A DNA stretch of 32,944 nt from Thermoguttaceae bacterium (GTDB lineage: Bacteria > Planctomycetota > Planctomycetia > Pirellulales > Thermoguttaceae): assembly GCA_017408405.1 (NCBI GenBank), contig JAFQUP010000042.1:1-32944 (forward strand). Direction: 5' to 3'. The stretch's first letter is position 1. Each line of letters opens with the position of its first letter. The notes beneath the pieces are model-generated. The model was not told the DNA's origin and did no database searches. It worked only from the letters and a program-made list of their open reading frames with translations. Both the position numbers and the translations under genes were made by a program. Below are positions 26,401 to 32,944 of this stretch, piece after piece.

Positions 26401-26927
26401 AGTTTTTTCATTGGAACAAGACGCAGCTCACGCCGTACCGAGGCAGCCTGACGATAAAGCTCACGCCAGCGCGCGTCCGTCCCCGGCACACCATTAAGCT
26501 CAGCGGTCTGCTTCCGGAAAGCATCCAATTTCTGAAGAATATCATTTTTCTGAACGGCGTCAGTCATCGATGACGGACTGTCCAGCAATTTCTGAATATC
26601 CGCGAGAACTTTCTCCATTAAACGACGTTCGGTTTCCGCTGCCGCGCTTCCCGGGGCTTTATCCGTAAAAACCGTTTTAGCCGGCGATTCCGGAGTCACG
26701 GGAAGCTGGCCAATTGCCGGATCAAAAGCAAGATCCTGAAGAAGCCAGTCTTCAAATATTTCCTGTTCAGAGGCAGGAACCCGGCTTACCTCCAGATCCA
26801 TCGGACCAGAATAGTACGCGGCAGAAAGTGAAGACACTGCGGAAAGAGCGAGTATCCAGACAAAAATCATCAGAAGCGCCCAATTGGACACCGCAACAAA
26901 AAAATTCGTGAAATATTTGTTTTTCAT
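23490..26927 (-). CDS. HzsA-related protein with two c-type haem sites
   Basis: A 1145-residue protein with an N-terminal membrane or signal segment (about 14-37). Residues about 180-600 hold WD40/TolB-like beta-propeller repeats (MIRDPEMTYDGKNLVFAW, then CCLPSGDIIFNST, then NYPTLTLDGRVIYTRWDYND), as in the alpha subunit of hydrazine synthase. Two c-type haem sites follow: CIGCH (C655, C658, H659) and CIRCH (C706, C709, H710). A domain with beta-sandwich character and a coiled tail completes it. Many planctomycetes that are not anammox carry such HzsA-related proteins, so hydrazine synthesis should not be assumed; a periplasmic redox or sugar-linked role is equally likely. ATG at 26927 has a weak ribosome site. 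A good sigma70-like promoter lies about 60 bases upstream. Confidence 0.88.
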   Translation of the reverse strand: MKNKYFTNFFVAVSNWALLMIFVWILALSAVSSLSAAYYSGPMDLEVSRVPASEQEIFEDWLLQDLAFDPAIGQLPVTPESPAKTVFTDKAPGSAAAETERRLMEKVLADIQKLLDSPSSMTDAVQKNDILQKLDAFRKQTAELNGVPGTDARWRELYRQAASVRRELRLVPMKKLVPNFILMKHPNLGGSHYAYTEALSDAQAERSFRPGSQVCRIELDANGNYVEKQLINDPYGMIRDPEMTYDGKNLVFAWKKSDRLDDFHIYRMNLDSKEITQLTFGLGWADYEPCCLPSGDIIFNSTRCSQIVDCWWTEVSNLYRMDADGNFMRRMSFDQVHDNYPTLTLDGRVIYTRWDYNDRGQIYPQGLFQMNPDGTGQTALYGNNSWFPTTILHARPIPKTNGKILCVFSGHHSRQRGKLGVLDPNQGREEADGATLAAPVRETKPERIDAYGQGGEQFCYPMPITETEFLTAYRPNADIPNNRQGDQMPFSIYFMNLAGERELLVSDAGKSCLQTIFKLAKPSVMERPSAVDPAQDSGIYYLQDVFYGPGLEGVDRNRVRSLRVLSIGYRTVGIGHNGNSGPAGGAMSSTPISIGHGAWDPKKILGEAKIYSDGSACFRVPAKTPVYFQVIDVDGHVIQTMRSWSTLQPGETFSCIGCHEDKNSIAARGSSSEAMKAGPQELEPFYGPPRWFSFTKEIQPILDKHCIRCHDNSEAKPPYANSGQVNLSIPMEKFNPIVEIEDFWTYADETPADGWMNRYPISEGAKKSQAPFGYVPGTGKSGTAWNTDRIWMTRELILPENYEPKSLYARVFYDEDIEVFINGEKVFFASGFVKDYHLCFLSNNPLKPGRNIVAVHCLHGSGGKGVDLGLYEMKEEAVAEGFDKDFKPFSLLGRSFEDTAAKRYWSESYLNLTNSPFVERTQAKKSDVVNWINIQHSPVMLKPYNAGAAKSRLCFMFNEPNPHNGVQLSQKEKDLLACWIDLLVPFCDTYEEASAWNEEEKAKNARYWEKKKWSDARDARNYAAWAKNLPYEQAHSPEEIQSEQAMKEKAYRNRISEAERKQSGEKVTFKFPNVIKTDQIRIQLKKDVVGEQKFKIQLAGVNETVSVRPEARVGILSIPQVGCSEVTFTGNVEILENIEILGIPE

Positions 26928-26992
26928 AATTTTTAAGGCAGGTTAATGGAAGGCAAGTGAATCAAGGAATAAAGTATTCCACTTTTAAAACT

Positions 26993-27020
26993 ATTTTACG
27001 CGAATTTTGGACTATTTCAA
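26993..27020 (-). promoter_or_regulatory. Sigma70-type promoter of the HzsA-related gene
   Basis: On the minus strand TTGAAA (27015-27020) and TAAAAT (26993-26998), each 5 of 6 to consensus, are 16 bases apart. A run of seven C (27021-27027 on the plus strand as G) lies directly upstream of the -35 box. The expected leader is about 60 bases. A further AT-rich hairpin at 27053-27087 lies farther upstream. Confidence 0.6.
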
Positions 27021-27180
27021 GGGGGGGAGATAAATTCTTTAAGGGAATCCAGAAATTTTTCCAAAATTTGGGGCCGGAAAAAATTTTCTTATCTCATGCT
27101 TCAATAATTTTTCATGTTTGCCTTGCCCAATAAAATAAAGTCAGTCCGTAACCATCCCATTGACCCGTGAAAGGATTACG

Positions 27181-27738
27181 ATGCGCCGCTATCTGAAAAT
27201 TTTGATGTTTACCCTGCTCTGGGGCAGTGTCCTCACTCTGCTTGGTTCCATGACGCTGGACAAAACGATTTCCCTTCCATCCCATGGAAAAGGAATTATT
27301 CAGATTGAGTTTCTTCCCGAAATGGACCCGCTGCCCATCCCTCAGACCTGGGAACATCAGGTTGACTTAAGCAATGAACAAAAAAAGAAATTTGAAGACG
27401 AATGGCTCCATCATTTCGGTACTCTTGAGGAAAATGTCACTCCCGCCAGCGTCACGAATATCTCACGCTGGTCCCGAGACGCCATGAAAAGTTATCGCTA
27501 CGTGACTCTTCCCAAACCTGAAAAAACACTGTGGCAGACGACAGCCCATGATCCGGCAAAAAACATTTTCCTGCGCACGGCATTTCTTGATACTCTTCCC
27601 ACTGAACAGGGAATGAGAAGAAACTTGACTGCCGGAGCGGTTTTTGATACGCGGACTGGCCAAATTCTCTCAATCCTGGTTACCATACGCAGTGAACTTG
27701 AACACGAAACGCAACCGCAAAAGCGGTGGTTTTTCTGA
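27181..27738 (+). CDS. Small membrane-anchored protein of unknown function
   Basis: A 185-residue protein with one N-terminal membrane segment (about 5-26, LKILMFTLLWGSVLTLLGSM) and a soluble domain outside the cytoplasm if the positive-inside rule holds (RR near the start). Visible features are IIQIEFLPEMDPLPIPQTW, a charged helix SNEQKKKFEDEWLHHFG, and a beta-like end TAGAVFDTRTGQILSILVTI. I do not recognise a family. ATG at 27181 has AAAGGA 6 bases upstream; a TTG at 27160 is the only earlier in-frame start. It stands alone on the plus strand, divergent from the HzsA-related gene and convergent with the PfkB gene. Confidence 0.7.
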   Translation: MRRYLKILMFTLLWGSVLTLLGSMTLDKTISLPSHGKGIIQIEFLPEMDPLPIPQTWEHQVDLSNEQKKKFEDEWLHHFGTLEENVTPASVTNISRWSRDAMKSYRYVTLPKPEKTLWQTTAHDPAKNIFLRTAFLDTLPTEQGMRRNLTAGAVFDTRTGQILSILVTIRSELEHETQPQKRWFF

Positions 27739-27875
27739 TACGCCCCGGAATTTCCCGTACGCATCATCAAAAAAACTTTCGCCTCCATAAACATGCCTCT
27801 TCAGTGTCCCAATCCCCCCGCATTTCCGAAAATGGAAGATCAAAAAGATGAATTGAAAGTCTGTCAATCAACCGA

Positions 27876-29072
27876 TTAACCTGCCAATTCCGCACCAATA
27901 TCCTCCGGATGAAGTAAATTTTCCTTAAGATCCCACTTCTTCATCCTGTTCAATACTTCGTCCATCGCGGGAATTCCGCTGGTCGCATCCGCTTTCTGGA
28001 CATTGCAGGCCCCGACAGCCGCGGCAAAACGCAGAGTCTGTTTCGGCGGCCAGGCGTGCAGCAAACCGGTAAGAAATCCCGCGATCGTGCAGTCGCCGCT
28101 TCCGGTAGTTCCGACAACCGGCACTTCAAAACAGGGAGCAAGAATCTTTCGATCCTCCCATTGACTCGCGATATTTGGGGACATTTCACTCGTAATTCGC
28201 CGCGGCTCCCGAGCCGTTCTGAGATAAATTCCCTGATCCCCTAACTTCACGCCGGCTGCCTCAACTCCAAAATCCAAAAGACGCTCCGCCAACTCATTAA
28301 TCTCTTCAAATTTAAGAAGAATCGCGGGATTTAACGCGGCACCGGATGACAGAACTGCACGCTGAACCCTCCTGGAAACTTCCTCAAAAAGAGGTCTGTC
28401 CAGCATAAAAAGAGTCTCCTCAATACTCGGCAAGTAAATATCCACAAACGGCAGAACTTTTGAAAACCAGTTCTTCCAATCCACACTCCCCTCTGGTCCC
28501 TGCGGATCCGGCATGGTCACATCCAGCGAGATGAGTGTTCCTTTCTCCCTGATCCGCGCCAGCTTTTCAGCAAACGCTTCCGGAGCGGAATAAATCCCGC
28601 GCATGAGAGTAGGATAACCAAAATGCAGAAGCCTAACCCCCTCAAACCGCTCTGGATCCAAATCATCTGGAGAAAACGTGTCATTCGCACCGGAACAATG
28701 CAAAAAACACCGATCTGTCTGAGGAGGACTAATGACCAAAGTATAGCTGCTCGACTCACCTGGTGCCTGAATCATTCCGCTCACAAAATCCAGATTCATC
28801 ATCCCCAGTGATTCAAATACGCCGCGAATCGTTTTCCCCAGCATATCGTCCCCGACTTTTCCCATGAGGGCAGTCTCCATTCCAAGCCGGGCTAAAGCAA
28901 TTCCGGTATTCGGAACGGCACCGCCCAACGCCACTGCAGCTGCCCCAATACGCAGTAAACGTCCCGGAATAATAAAACGCTCATCCTCTGTTCCTGTTTT
29001 CAAAGAAGAAAGATCAGGAATAATGTCGAGACACAAATGTCCAGCCACAACCACTTTCGGGAAAGTACTCAT
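27876..29072 (-). CDS. PfkB-family carbohydrate kinase
   Basis: Ribokinase/PfkB-family sugar kinase, 398 residues, a little longer than usual. The substrate motif GGAVPNTGIALARLGMETAL lies near 54-73 and the ATP/anion-hole signature GTTGSGDCTIAGF near 321-333, with the catalytic base D327. It phosphorylates a sugar or nucleoside with ATP in the cytoplasm; which one cannot be told, since the substrate residues are not diagnostic to me. Long inserts occur around 110-140 (PPQTDRCFLHCSGANDTF). The ATG at 29072 lacks a close ribosome site (AGGG is 13 bases away). It follows the Ser/Thr kinase gene by 99 bases on the same strand and may be read through from it. Confidence 0.9.
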   Translation of the reverse strand: MSTFPKVVVAGHLCLDIIPDLSSLKTGTEDERFIIPGRLLRIGAAAVALGGAVPNTGIALARLGMETALMGKVGDDMLGKTIRGVFESLGMMNLDFVSGMIQAPGESSSYTLVISPPQTDRCFLHCSGANDTFSPDDLDPERFEGVRLLHFGYPTLMRGIYSAPEAFAEKLARIREKGTLISLDVTMPDPQGPEGSVDWKNWFSKVLPFVDIYLPSIEETLFMLDRPLFEEVSRRVQRAVLSSGAALNPAILLKFEEINELAERLLDFGVEAAGVKLGDQGIYLRTAREPRRITSEMSPNIASQWEDRKILAPCFEVPVVGTTGSGDCTIAGFLTGLLHAWPPKQTLRFAAAVGACNVQKADATSGIPAMDEVLNRMKKWDLKENLLHPEDIGAELAG

Positions 29073-29171
29073 GATTCAATTTGCCCTTTTCTTAATTGCC
29101 TAAAATTTCTTCCAATATCAAAAAACTTTCCATCACGGCTCCTAAAAATCCCAACCCCCAAAAACCGTTTT

Positions 29172-31754
29172 TCAAAAAATAGGCTCCGGCGGTTTAGAAT
29201 CCCCATTTTGACCAGCTTCCAGTCCTTCTTTCGGTTCTCGTCCTAATTGGGATGGACGATTATCGCGCGAATGGCTCAACCGTTGAGACCAAAACTCTTC
29301 TCCTTTCATTTCATTCCATTTTTGGAGCTGTTCCTGCGTTAAAATGGATTCCACAAAACGATTTTTGGTGTTCAAACCATATGAACTGGTTCCGTAATGT
29401 TTTTTTCCAGGTAAAAAATCCGGCCTGCGCGGATTCGCGAAAGGATTTTTTTCATTTCGTCCCTGCAAGCCAAACCCATTATCCTTTTCTCTTGGTAAAG
29501 GTTCCGGCCTGCGCGGATTGGAAATTCGAGAAGAATCCTGAATTTGAGTAATATTTTCTCCCCGTTTTTCATTTTTTCGAGTAAAATCAACATTCCCTTC
29601 ACTTTTTCTTAAAAATTTGGTAAATTCCGGCGAAAAACGAAAATAATGCGGTTGAGAAAAGGCCATCCATAAAGCTTCTGTTTGTTCCTCTGTCAATTTC
29701 AATTCCTGACGAACTTTCTCGTCCAAAATGCGTTCAGGCTGTTCCTGAAACAAAATCTGCTGAAGCCTTAGAGTCTGCTTTTCCGTCAAGACTTCTTCCA
29801 GAAATGCCTCCGTCGTTCTTAACTGCCCCAAAAGACGATTCACACGTTCCTCAGGAGTAAAATTTCTTGAATCACGAAAAAGCTGCTCACCTTTTTTTCT
29901 GAAATCCCGAGAAAAGACTTGAATCTTTTCCTTCTGCGGCTCACTCAACTCTAATTCTTTTTGAACGGCAGGATTTTGGAGAAGAAAAATCGACGGTGTC
30001 CCTTGCGATTCTGAAAGAAGTTCCATAAATCGCTGAACATAATTTCGAATCGCGGTCAGCTGCTTTTCTGTCTGTGGATCCAATTCATCAATTTTTAAAA
30101 AATCTTGATAGAGAATCAGAGCCGTATCAAGGATTTTCTGCTTGGCTTGCCGTATTTCCAGTGAATGTTCCGATTTAAGGTTTTCCTCCGCGATTTTAAC
30201 CAGCTGATCGGCAGCGTTACGCGCCTTTTCAAAACGCGCCTGAGCCTCCGCCAAAGCAATCTGCGTTTTCTTCTTCTCTTTCAAAATGAGGTGATGGCTG
30301 AAAAGTGTTCCAACCCATACCAGAATAAAGAAAAGAGAAACAAACATCAAAAAACGCGGATGCCGGTAATGCCATTTGGCGGCAAGTTCACCAAACCCCG
30401 GTCTTCTCGCCTTGATTGGACGGTTCTCAAGAAACCGATCCAAATCCTTCGCCAATTCCCCGGCAGATTCATACCGTTCTTCAGGAAGTTTAGCCAGACA
30501 TTTCAAGAGAATCGTTTCCAGATCCCTGGGAATAGCGGAATCCCAAAGCGTTGGACGTTTGGGCTCATCATGAGTAATGCTCTTCAGAAGCCGCACATGA
30601 TTCGATTCAGAAAAAATCGGATGAAGTGTGAAAATTTCGTAAAAAGTCGCTCCCAGCGAATAAATATCGACTCGATGATCCGCCAATCGGTGATTGCCCT
30701 GCGCCTGTTCCGGACTCATGTACCGCGGTGTTCCGAAAACCTCTCCTGTCTGTGTCAAACGCACGTCGGAACGAACCTGAGCCAGACCAAAATCTGTTAT
30801 CCACAGCTTGCCGTCAACATCCAGCATAAGATTTGCCGGTTTAATGTCACGATGAATCACGCCGTACTGATGCGCGTATTCCAGTGCCTCCGCGGCCTGT
30901 TTCATTTGACGCGCCGCGGAACGAAAGTATTCCCCCCGACAATCGGAATAAAGATGCGTTATCCTGGTACTGACAGACGCTTCCTGAGACGCCGACACCT
31001 TGGCGCCATCCGCTCCGCTCCCAAATGGCACTGATTTTTTTGTTGAATCCTCCGCGGAACCTAATGTCTGTTGAACCCAAAAATGAGTTGACTCGTTTCC
31101 AGTTCCGCCAATCTCGCCGCGTTCTTTCCGCAATGCCTGAATAATTGTCCCAAGATGCTCCCCTTCAATCAGCTTCATCGCGTAAAAATGAACACCTCGT
31201 TCGCAGCCAATCGCGTAAATCGGCACAATTCCAGGATGATCAAGCTGAGCTGCCGCAGAGGCCTCATTCCTGAATCGCTGAAGCTGCCGCTGATCAAACG
31301 TTGAAGCCAGCGGCAAAACCTTAAGTGCCACGAGACGATGAAGCGACTCCTGCCACGCTTCATAAACGACTCCCATTCCGCCCCGGGCTATCTCACGAAC
31401 CAGCTCAAAATCACCAATTGGCTCCATTTCCAACATCGTTTCGGGACGTGTTCCGTAACAGGATGTTGAAAATGTCGAATCTGAAAAATCTCTCTTAAGA
31501 GAAGAAGTACTGGAAGGCAACTCTTTTCGCAAAAGTTTCATCCCTTCAAGACAGCGCCATATCTCATGCGCCAACTCCGGATATTCTGCCTTCAGCTCTT
31601 CTTCTGTCGGAAATTCTTCAGGCGGAAGTGCCATGAATTGATCCAGAATACCAAAAAGTTTGTCTTCATTCAAGGATGAAACGGCTTCTGAATAAACAGC
31701 TTCTTCGGAGGCCTTACTCACTTCCATATTGGAGAAAAATCGCGAGTCACTCAT
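29172..31754 (-). CDS. Membrane Ser/Thr protein kinase with LTxxQ-like tail
   Basis: An 860-residue Hanks-type kinase. The kinase domain spans about 112-445: glycine loop ARGGMG (123-128), catalytic K145 in VALKVL, HRDIKPAN (301-308, D303), DFG (321-323) and GTPRYMSPEQ. A 65-residue insert (about 210-275) sits inside the domain. One membrane helix at 467-487 places the C-terminal part outside. That part has a coiled coil, then LTxxQ-like (Spy/CpxP-type) motifs such as LKLTEEQTEALW and LTEKQTLRLQQILFQ, then a duplicated NPRRPxxLP segment. ATG at 31754 overlaps the sigma-factor stop by 8 bases, so translation is coupled. It probably passes an envelope signal by phosphorylation; its link to the sigma factor is inferred from the overlap. 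Confidence 0.92.
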   Translation of the reverse strand: MSDSRFFSNMEVSKASEEAVYSEAVSSLNEDKLFGILDQFMALPPEEFPTEEELKAEYPELAHEIWRCLEGMKLLRKELPSSTSSLKRDFSDSTFSTSCYGTRPETMLEMEPIGDFELVREIARGGMGVVYEAWQESLHRLVALKVLPLASTFDQRQLQRFRNEASAAAQLDHPGIVPIYAIGCERGVHFYAMKLIEGEHLGTIIQALRKERGEIGGTGNESTHFWVQQTLGSAEDSTKKSVPFGSGADGAKVSASQEASVSTRITHLYSDCRGEYFRSAARQMKQAAEALEYAHQYGVIHRDIKPANLMLDVDGKLWITDFGLAQVRSDVRLTQTGEVFGTPRYMSPEQAQGNHRLADHRVDIYSLGATFYEIFTLHPIFSESNHVRLLKSITHDEPKRPTLWDSAIPRDLETILLKCLAKLPEERYESAGELAKDLDRFLENRPIKARRPGFGELAAKWHYRHPRFLMFVSLFFILVWVGTLFSHHLILKEKKKTQIALAEAQARFEKARNAADQLVKIAEENLKSEHSLEIRQAKQKILDTALILYQDFLKIDELDPQTEKQLTAIRNYVQRFMELLSESQGTPSIFLLQNPAVQKELELSEPQKEKIQVFSRDFRKKGEQLFRDSRNFTPEERVNRLLGQLRTTEAFLEEVLTEKQTLRLQQILFQEQPERILDEKVRQELKLTEEQTEALWMAFSQPHYFRFSPEFTKFLRKSEGNVDFTRKNEKRGENITQIQDSSRISNPRRPEPLPREKDNGFGLQGRNEKNPFANPRRPDFLPGKKHYGTSSYGLNTKNRFVESILTQEQLQKWNEMKGEEFWSQRLSHSRDNRPSQLGREPKEGLEAGQNGDSKPPEPIF
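29419..29519 (-). repeat. Short duplication in the kinase tail
   Basis: A 17-base identical block (29419-29435 and 29503-29519) recurs 84 bases apart, in frame. It encodes the NPRRP part of a duplicated segment near the C-terminus of the Ser/Thr kinase (NPRRPEPLP and NPRRPDFLP). Confidence 0.7.
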
Positions 31755-32358
31755 CTGTTCTCACCAGATCTCTAAGCTGCGCTAACGCGCGAACCCAAAT
31801 TTTTTGAACACTGTCCACCGTTCGCCCCATTTGCCGCGCGATTTCCTGAAATGGATATCCTTCTGAATGTCGGAGACGAAGTACTTCCTGGTAATGCTCC
31901 GGAAGCTGAGACATTGCCCGAAGCAAATGCGCCTCCATTTCCTTACGGGAAACCTTCAGGCTCGGCGTACTAATATCGCTTACCAGCTGATTCCAAAAAA
32001 GAGAAGATTGATCAACACGTACGTAAATTTCCCTCTCAAGACGCACATCTCTCTGCTTTGTTCCCACGTAATGGCGAACGGCCATCGCCAATGTCGAAAC
32101 AAGAATTTGACGAAGCCATGCCAAAAAAGTTACCTCATCCCCTCCTCGAAAATTCGGAAATGCCTGATACGCTTCCAAAAATGTTTCCTGAACAACATCC
32201 GACGCGTCCAGTTTACCGCAAATTCGTGAATCAATTTGAAGACGAGCCAGAAAAAGCAGATAATTCCGAAAATTTTCCAAAAGATCCCCAAGAGCAGCTG
32301 TATCACCTGACTGTGCCCGATTAAATAGTGTCTCAAAATCGAAATTTTCGGTCTTCAT
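31747..32358 (-). CDS. ECF-type RNA polymerase sigma factor
   Basis: Sigma-70 family factor of the extracytoplasmic-function type, 203 residues. Region 2 is clear (KLDASDVVQETFLEAYQAFP near 50-69, then FLAWLRQILVSTLA), and region 4 holds the helix-turn-helix (LPEHYQEVLRLRHSEGYPFQ, then EIARQMGRTVDSVQKIWVRA). It binds core RNA polymerase and directs it to its own promoter set. No anti-sigma gene is visible next to it; instead the Ser/Thr kinase gene overlaps its end, a pairing known in planctomycetes where kinases are thought to regulate the sigma factor. ATG at 32358 has no clear ribosome site. The promoter must lie in the short stretch before the hairpin at 32408; I could not fix a consensus there. 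Confidence 0.92.
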   Translation of the reverse strand: MKTENFDFETLFNRAQSGDTAALGDLLENFRNYLLFLARLQIDSRICGKLDASDVVQETFLEAYQAFPNFRGGDEVTFLAWLRQILVSTLAMAVRHYVGTKQRDVRLEREIYVRVDQSSLFWNQLVSDISTPSLKVSRKEMEAHLLRAMSQLPEHYQEVLRLRHSEGYPFQEIARQMGRTVDSVQKIWVRALAQLRDLVRTDE

Positions 32359-32407
32359 AAGATAAAATCTTAGTCACAAAATAAAATCCACGCCAGCAAT
32401 GTTAAAC

Positions 32408-32443
32408 CAGAAACGAAAGCGCAATCAAGCACTTTCGCTTCTG
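32408..32443 (-). terminator. Terminator hairpin after the Cys-rich repeat gene
   Basis: CAGAA and CGAAAG (32408-32419) pair with CTTTCG and TTCTG (32432-32443) with one mismatch, 11 pairs in all. On the minus strand GTTTAAC follows. It lies 30 bases past the stop of the repeat gene and just upstream of the sigma-factor gene. Confidence 0.5.
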
Positions 32444-32473
32444 AAAACCAAAACCTGATTCAGTTCAGGAACT

Positions 32474-32944
32474 TCAGTCTTTCTTCATTTCCGGTTTGGG
32501 ACCATGACAAGGACCTTTTTTCCAGTCACATTTGCCGAAGTCAGGACGCGGACCTTTTTTCCAATCACATTTGCCGAAGTCAGGACGCGGGCCTTTTTTC
32601 CAATCGCATTTGCCGCAACCGGGTTTCATGCCGCACTTGCCGAAGTCAGGACGCGGACCTTTTTTCCAGTCGCATTTGCCGAAGCAGGGACGCGGGCCTT
32701 TTTTCCAGTCGCATTTGCCGAAGCCAGGACGCGGGCCTTTTTTCCAGTCACATTTGCCGCAACCGGGTTTCATGCCGCATTTGCCGAAGCAGGGACGAGG
32801 ACCTTTTTTCCAGTCGCATTTGCCGAAGCCAGGACGTGGACCTTTTTTCCAGTCACATTTGCCGCAACCGGGTTTCATGCCGCATTTGCCGAAGCAGGGA
32901 CGAGGACCTTTTTTCCAGTCGCACTTGCCGAAGCCAGGACGCGG
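32474..32944 (-). CDS. Cys/Lys/Pro-rich tandem-repeat protein (partial)
   Basis: The frame is open through the right edge of the window, so only the C-terminal 156 residues are seen and the N-terminus is missing; an internal ATG at 32878 falls within a repeat and is not the true start. Apart from the last 12 residues (PCHGPKPEMKKD), the whole visible part consists of units of 13 residues (PRPxFGKCDWKKG) and 22 residues (PRPxFGKCGMKPGCGKCDWK plus KG). There are 19 cysteines and many lysines. The DNA units are nearly identical, which suggests recent expansion. No family is recognised. Metal binding or a disulfide- or lysine-linked structural protein are possible; export cannot be judged without the N-terminus. 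It ends before a hairpin and lies next to the ECF sigma-factor gene. Confidence 0.8.
   Translation of the reverse strand, partial: PRPGFGKCDWKKGPRPCFGKCGMKPGCGKCDWKKGPRPGFGKCDWKKGPRPCFGKCGMKPGCGKCDWKKGPRPGFGKCDWKKGPRPCFGKCDWKKGPRPDFGKCGMKPGCGKCDWKKGPRPDFGKCDWKKGPRPDFGKCDWKKGPCHGPKPEMKKD
32513..32944 (-). repeat. Tandem repeat array, 39-bp and 66-bp units
   Basis: Nine in-frame units reach the window edge. Read from the protein N-terminal side they are, in bases, 39, 66, 39, 66, 39, 39, 66, 39, 39. The units differ by few bases, and each contains an A6 tract in the TGG-AAA-AAA codons. The variable residue after PRP runs G, C, G, C, G, C, D, D, D. The array continues beyond the window. Confidence 0.9.

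Noticed and set aside
27053..27087. AT-rich hairpin as a terminator in the divergent region
   Set aside because: The stem has a bulge and is mostly A-T, and it sits upstream of both divergent genes where no transcript needs to end.
30165..31034. A 289-codon plus-strand frame antisense to the Ser/Thr kinase gene
   Set aside because: The minus-strand kinase has all catalytic motifs; the antisense frame has no domain, no ribosome site and a composition expected of a shadow frame.
32359..32407. Sigma54-like promoter (TGGCGTG) upstream of the ECF sigma gene on the minus strand
   Set aside because: The required GC element is replaced by TTATT, so the match is only half.
32474..32878. Treating the repeat gene as complete with a start at 32878
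   Set aside because: The frame stays open to base 32944 with two more repeat units, so this ATG is an internal methionine.
32513..32944. CRISPR array as explanation of the terminal repeats
   Set aside because: Units are directly adjacent without spacers, in frame, of two lengths and coding.

Overview
The window reads as chromosomal DNA of a planctomycete (PVC superphylum), of fairly low GC and without any sign of plasmid or phage. The pointers are: a secreted DUF1080 protein, an ECF sigma factor overlapping the gene of a membrane Ser/Thr kinase whose tail carries LTxxQ-type motifs, a large two-haem HzsA-related protein, a zinc-ribbon signal peptidase I, and a set of large coiled-coil/NPCBM proteins. 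An assignment near Pirellulales/Thermoguttaceae is only a guess. Nineteen genes are supported, one of them cut by the right edge. No tRNA, rRNA, CRISPR array, insertion sequence or integrase was seen.

Region 1 (about 200-8000, all minus strand, transcribed right to left): a GAP1-like protein, a HAL2-type 3'(2'),5'-bisphosphate nucleotidase, a 660-residue coiled-coil protein and a ClpB-like AAA+ ATPase with an intact second ATPase domain and a degenerate first one. The GAP1-like, coiled-coil and AAA+ combination resembles NTP-dependent regulatory or conflict systems and is the best candidate here for an undescribed system. Region 2 (8480-10450, plus): a secreted DUF1080 protein and a secreted glycerophosphodiesterase, the first closed by a perfect 14-bp terminator.

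Region 3 (10540-20850, plus): a PolB-type 3'-5' exonuclease, a signal peptidase I with an inserted zinc ribbon and a roughly 400-residue insert, an overlapping GT-A-like gene, then a tightly coupled trio: a 1363-residue membrane/coiled-coil protein, a 328-residue exported protein and a Tat-signal NPCBM protein. Stops and starts overlap or nearly touch in the trio, so the three products probably work together at the cell envelope.

Region 4 (20900-26930, minus): an exported TIM-barrel glycoside-hydrolase-like protein and the HzsA-related c-type cytochrome, each with its own terminator hairpin; the cytochrome gene has a good sigma70-like promoter. Region 5 (27180-32360): a small membrane-anchored protein of unknown role (plus), then on the minus strand an ECF sigma factor, the Ser/Thr kinase whose gene overlaps it by 8 bases, and a PfkB sugar kinase.

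Region 6 (32474 to the right edge, minus): a cysteine-, lysine- and proline-rich protein made almost only of 13- and 22-residue tandem repeats. Its reading frame is still open at the window edge, so the gene is partial.
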